In this document: positions 5,362 through 8,008 of the stretch, piece after piece
Position numbering within the stretch: the first letter of the stretch is position 1
Layout: every line of letters begins with the position of its first letter
Assembly: GCA_003523085.1 (NCBI GenBank)
Contig: DPHD01000087.1
Coordinates: forward strand, 1-8,008
Reading direction: 5' to 3'
Source of the DNA: Oceanospirillaceae bacterium
GTDB lineage: Bacteria > Pseudomonadota > Gammaproteobacteria > Pseudomonadales > Balneatricaceae
Length of the DNA stretch: 8,008 nucleotides
Translations under genes and position numbers: made by a program
Notes under the pieces: model-generated
What the model was told of the DNA's origin: nothing
Database searches by the model: none
Seen by the model: only the letters and a program-made list of their open reading frames with translations

Positions 5362-6478
5362 GTTGGCTACCTGCTTCAATCTGTTGTTCATTAGTAGCAA
5401 GCATGGCGATGGTGTGCCCTTTAGTCACAAAGTGATGACCAGTGATGCTAAACAAATAGCCATCGCAAGGCGCTAATATAGGTATGGATTTGGCCGTAGG
5501 GTTATCGAGCAGCACTATATCTGCCAATGCCTCACCAGCCTTAAACGTATCGCCCAGCTTTGACCGATAGGTCACGATGCCGGATAGTGAGGCGACGACC
5601 AATTTCACCTGATCTACATCCAACTGTTTTAGTGCAACGGGCTGTGTTGGTGCCGGTTTAGGTGCCCGGTTGATTAGGTTTTCGTGGTTTAGGAAATCTA
5701 AAATCCCCTGACAATCTTGCTCTGCTAATGTAGGACACACATCTTTATTACCGCGTAATTCAAGCGTGGCGGCAAAGCAGGGTTGAGAAAATACCTTCCT
5801 GCCTAAATGGTTTTCCATGTTAACCCAAGGTTGGGTGTGCGTACCGTCGAATGCAACGGTGCCGGATACGTCTTCCTCCAAACAAATTTCGAAGTTTAGT
5901 GCCTTGGCCAACGCCGTACCGGTTGCTTGTTGATGCGTGCCATAAAATACATGGGGCAATGCAACATCATCACAGTGTAAGTCGAGCACGTAATGCGCAT
6001 CGATCGAATGCGATAATAATATTTTGTGTAATGAGCTTATTTCAAAGTCATCTGTTCTCTGGTTGACCAGATTTTTTAGGCCCGATCGCATAACTTGATC
6101 ATTCTTTAGAGGGTCATCACCAAATGACGTGGCTAAAGCAGCAATGACTTGCCCAGGGTTGATGGCCATCTTACGATTAAAGTTTTGGCCGGTGTGCCAG
6201 TCGCAACGACCAATTATGTGACCAAAAGATCGCTGCCGTAAACCAATAGGATTAGCAAAGGGCACCAATACTATTTCTGCCTTGAGTGCGCCTTGTTGGT
6301 CTAACTGTTGCAAATGCTTAAGCAAGTGCTGCGCCACAAGTAGACCAGGATGCTCGTCGGCATGTAAACCCGCTTGTATATAGACTTTTTTGCCCCCACT
6401 GGGGCCAAAACGGTGTAAATGAATTTGAGCTTGGTTACCTACGCTCGCGGCGGGCAGGGTGATTGTTTCGAATGCCAT
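5351..6478 (-). CDS. AstE/aspartoacylase-family zinc deacylase (M14-like)
   Basis: This 375-residue protein is of the succinylglutamate desuccinylase / aspartoacylase group, which hydrolyses the N-acyl amide bond of acyl-amino acids in the cytoplasm. The zinc ligands are H39 and E42 in GLHADEHPG and H168 in DLHCDD. NFNR at 99-102 is the usual substrate carboxylate-binding motif, and E240 in ATLELRG is the likely catalytic base. ANPIGL at 75-80 is typical of the branch. Residues about 295-360 form a lipoyl/biotinyl-like beta barrel (SGIV, LGD-x-F-x-AG near 309-315, then APCDGYLF), a C-terminal domain common in this family. No signal peptide is seen. The substrate is unknown: acyl-aspartate, succinyl-glutamate and other acyl amines are all possible, and no arginine-succinyltransferase genes are nearby. 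The ribosome site before ATG 6478 is weak. It is divergent from the dioxygenase. Confidence 0.88.
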   Translation of the reverse strand: MAFETITLPAASVGNQAQIHLHRFGPSGGKKVYIQAGLHADEHPGLLVAQHLLKHLQQLDQQGALKAEIVLVPFANPIGLRQRSFGHIIGRCDWHTGQNFNRKMAINPGQVIAALATSFGDDPLKNDQVMRSGLKNLVNQRTDDFEISSLHKILLSHSIDAHYVLDLHCDDVALPHVFYGTHQQATGTALAKALNFEICLEEDVSGTVAFDGTHTQPWVNMENHLGRKVFSQPCFAATLELRGNKDVCPTLAEQDCQGILDFLNHENLINRAPKPAPTQPVALKQLDVDQVKLVVASLSGIVTYRSKLGDTFKAGEALADIVLLDNPTAKSIPILAPCDGYLFSITGHHFVTKGHTIAMLATNEQQIEAGSQLAF

Positions 6479-6611
6479 GTGTGGGTCTCGTGTATGGTTA
6501 AAATAGCTAGGTTTCAGCCTTGCTAGGCGCCTTTGTTTGGGTCTAAAATCGGTAAAATCTAATCATAGCAAAACCTATGCCCAGAACAACAATGCTAGAG
6601 TATTACGCAAG
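6479..6611. promoter_or_regulatory. Divergent intergenic region between deacylase and dioxygenase genes
   Basis: This 133-bp stretch must hold the promoters of both genes if they are transcribed separately. TAAAAT at 6553-6558 and TATTTT on the minus strand are -10-like, but neither has a well-spaced -35 that I trust. An in-frame TTG at 6537 would extend the dioxygenase by 25 residues, but the added sequence (Asn/Ser/Lys-rich) does not resemble the family. I see no palindrome or riboswitch-like structure here. Confidence 0.35.
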
Positions 6612-7433
6612 ATGAAAATTGAACAAGTCACCCCCGCCATTGGTGCCGAACTATCTGATATTTGCTTAAATAATCTTACCGCCAAAGATTATGACGATAT
6701 TTATGAGGCACTGATTGAGCACAAGGTTATCTTTTTTCGCGACCAAGATATAACGCCAGCAGCACATTTGGCGTTTGCCAAAAGTTTTGGTGAGCCAGAG
6801 CCGCCGCATCCTATTTACCCTAGCATAGAGGGTTATGAACAGATTGTGTTGTTAAAAAGTGGTGCCGGCAGCAAGCCAGACACCAACGACTGGCATAAAG
6901 ACCTGACCTTTAAAGCCAGCCCTCCCTTCACCAGCATACTACATGCCATAGAAGTGCCCGACGTGGGTGGAGATACTTTGTGGTCTAACACCAATGCGGC
7001 TTACGCAGCGCTGCCAAAAGTATGGCAAGACCACCTTGAAGGCATGGAAGCCATGCATGACATAGGCACCTTTAGAAATGACTTGTATCGTAAAGGCGGC
7101 ATAGAAGCAGTGAACGAGGGCCTTAAGAGCACCGGTTCTGCAGTACATAAAATTATAGACACCCATCCCGTAAGCGGTTTGAAGTACCTCAATATTAACC
7201 AGTCGTTTACGCGCCATATTGTGGGTGAGATCCAGGGCGAGAGCGACCGCATTCTGCAGTACCTCTACCAGCACATGGCTAAACCCGAGTTTCAGGTGCG
7301 CTTGCGCTGGCGCAAAAACACCATTGCCATGTGGGACAACCGCATCACTCACCACTATGCTGTGTGTGACTATTTGCCCAAAGTGAGGCACATGCAACGG
7401 GTCACGGTGTTGCAGGATAAGCGTGAGCCTTAG
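6612..7433 (+). CDS. TauD/TfdA-family 2-oxoglutarate Fe(II) dioxygenase
   Basis: The 273 residues match taurine dioxygenase along the whole length. The family opening is KIEQVTPAIGAELSD, and VIFFRDQ lies near 39-45. The iron ligands are H95 and D97 (WHKD) and H248 (WDNRITHHYA). The 2-oxoglutarate arginine is R263, 15 residues after H248 as in E. coli TauD (H255, R270). H66 and Y69 in HPIYP match the TauD taurine-contact residues H70 and Y73. The position of TauD N95 is T91 here, so the substrate may not be taurine itself; other sulfonates, sulfate esters or carboxylates are used in the family. I chose ATG 6612 because the family alignment begins there, although its ribosome site is weak. No tauABC transporter genes are present in the window. 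Confidence 0.9.
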   Translation: MKIEQVTPAIGAELSDICLNNLTAKDYDDIYEALIEHKVIFFRDQDITPAAHLAFAKSFGEPEPPHPIYPSIEGYEQIVLLKSGAGSKPDTNDWHKDLTFKASPPFTSILHAIEVPDVGGDTLWSNTNAAYAALPKVWQDHLEGMEAMHDIGTFRNDLYRKGGIEAVNEGLKSTGSAVHKIIDTHPVSGLKYLNINQSFTRHIVGEIQGESDRILQYLYQHMAKPEFQVRLRWRKNTIAMWDNRITHHYAVCDYLPKVRHMQRVTVLQDKREP

Positions 7434-7542
7434 TTATTTTTTGAGCTCATTCCACACTAGACTAGATTGCTCCAACATGTCAGGATATGGTCATCTAGCC
7501 TATGGTGTAACGGCGCTCAATTGTAAATAAGGAGTTATAATC

Positions 7543-7842
7543 ATGCCTAAAGGCTACCTCATTGGGATGGTAAAAATCACCAATCAAGACGATTTTACGG
7601 CCAACTACGGCGCTAAGGTAGAAAGCGCATTTGCGCCATTTGGCGGTAAGTTTATCGTCCGTACGGGCACTACCAGCCACCATGAAGGGCGTCACTGTGA
7701 CCGCTACGTGATCGTAGAATTCCCAAGCCTAGAACAAGCAACACAAGCCATAGAAAGCCCAGCCTACCAAGCCATCAAACCCCACCGAGTTAACAATAGC
7801 GACATCGACTATGGTTCGTTTATGTTGTTGCAAGGTGTGTAA
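7543..7842 (+). CDS. DUF1330-family small protein
   Basis: The 99 residues match DUF1330, a small ferredoxin-like alpha/beta-barrel (dimeric) family whose biochemical role is not established. Typical features are MPKGYLIGMVKI at the start, FAPFGGKFIVRTG at about 30-42, RYVIVEFPSLEQA in the middle, SPAYQAIKPHR at about 72-82, and a hydrophobic end. The start is firm: AAGGAG at 7529-7534 lies 8 nt before ATG 7543. Only 31 bp separate its stop from the next start, so it is probably cotranscribed with the GFA-family gene. It is 109 bp after the dioxygenase and may have its own promoter. Confidence 0.9.
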   Translation: MPKGYLIGMVKITNQDDFTANYGAKVESAFAPFGGKFIVRTGTTSHHEGRHCDRYVIVEFPSLEQATQAIESPAYQAIKPHRVNNSDIDYGSFMLLQGV

Positions 7843-7861
7843 CCTGCTTCAACGTTAATGT

Positions 7862-7867
7862 AGAGGA
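7862..7867 (+). promoter_or_regulatory. Shine-Dalgarno site that decides a GTG start
   Basis: AGAGGA at 7862-7867 is only 0 nt from the in-frame ATG at 7868, too close to serve it, but 6 nt from GTG 7874. The GTG therefore fits the ribosome better and gives a protein beginning MSETLNGHC, typical of the family. Confidence 0.65.
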
Positions 7868-7873
7868 ATGCTT

Positions 7874-8008
7874 GTGAGTGAAACACTAAACGGCCACTGC
7901 TTATGCGGCCATGTGCAGTATGTCAGTGAGGGCAAACCAACTTGGGCTTGTTTTTGCCATTGTGGCGACTGCCGTAGAAATTGCGCTGCACCTATTGTGG
8001 CCTTCCTT
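7874..8008 (+). CDS. GFA/CENP-V-family zinc protein, 5' part only
   Basis: The first 45 codons are present and the frame is still open at the window edge. The start shows the family's zinc motifs: GHCLCGHVQY (C9, C11) and CFCHCGDCRR (C28, C30, C33). These match the GFA (glutathione-dependent formaldehyde-activating enzyme-like) fold. Full-length members are usually about 120-160 residues. Despite the family name, many members have no proven formaldehyde role, so I give only the family. It probably forms an operon with the DUF1330 gene. Confidence 0.88.
   Translation, partial: MSETLNGHCLCGHVQYVSEGKPTWACFCHCGDCRRNCAAPIVAFL

Noticed and set aside
6939..7397. 152-codon open frame on the minus strand
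   Set aside because: It lies wholly inside the well-supported dioxygenase gene and its translation has no family pattern; it is an antisense shadow.
7434..7470. Intrinsic terminator after the dioxygenase (TGAGC ... GCTCA with a T6 run)
   Set aside because: The stem is only 5 bp and the T run lies inside the loop, not after the stem.

Overview
The window looks like a stretch of chromosome from a marine-type gammaproteobacterium. This is inferred from GC close to half, short gaps, weak to moderate Shine-Dalgarno sites and the mix of catabolic families. No rRNA, tRNA, CRISPR array, transposase or integrase is visible. Taxonomy is inference only; there is no marker gene.

Layout, left to right. 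Positions 1-422 hold no gene I can support, only a Cys/Trp-rich open frame and a perfect 7-bp hairpin. An exported gluzincin-type metallopeptidase of unknown family (423-1529, +) ends 3 bp from the stop of a convergent single-chain aconitase X (1533-3233, -), a family whose bacterial members dehydrate cis-3-hydroxy-L-proline. Aconitase X is divergent from a fold-type IV aminotransferase (3323-4207, +) that resembles (R)-selective amine transaminases. Next comes the wreck of a VbhA/Fic toxin-antitoxin module: a strong promoter, an intact 51-residue VbhA-like antitoxin (4283-4438), and a Fic toxin fragment with no start codon that stops before the catalytic HPFxxGNG motif (4414-4689). The Fic fragment breaks off in a cluster of GATACG/CGTATC repeats.

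The right half holds a DUF938 methyltransferase (4744-5337, +) convergent with an AstE/aspartoacylase-type zinc deacylase (5351-6478, -). The deacylase is divergent from a TauD-family 2-oxoglutarate dioxygenase (6612-7433, +). A DUF1330 protein (7543-7842, +) and the first 45 codons of a GFA/CENP-V zinc protein (7874 to the edge, +) follow, probably as a two-gene operon.

How the genes may work together: most are single-gene units in alternating orientation, so no long pathway operon can be read. The best functional pairing is aconitase X with the divergent aminotransferase, both acting on small amino or imino acids. The deacylase and dioxygenase also share an intergenic region and would suit scavenging of acylated or sulfonated organic nitrogen compounds. 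Both links are inference from layout. The most unusual item is the orphaned VbhA-like antitoxin beside its broken Fic partner.
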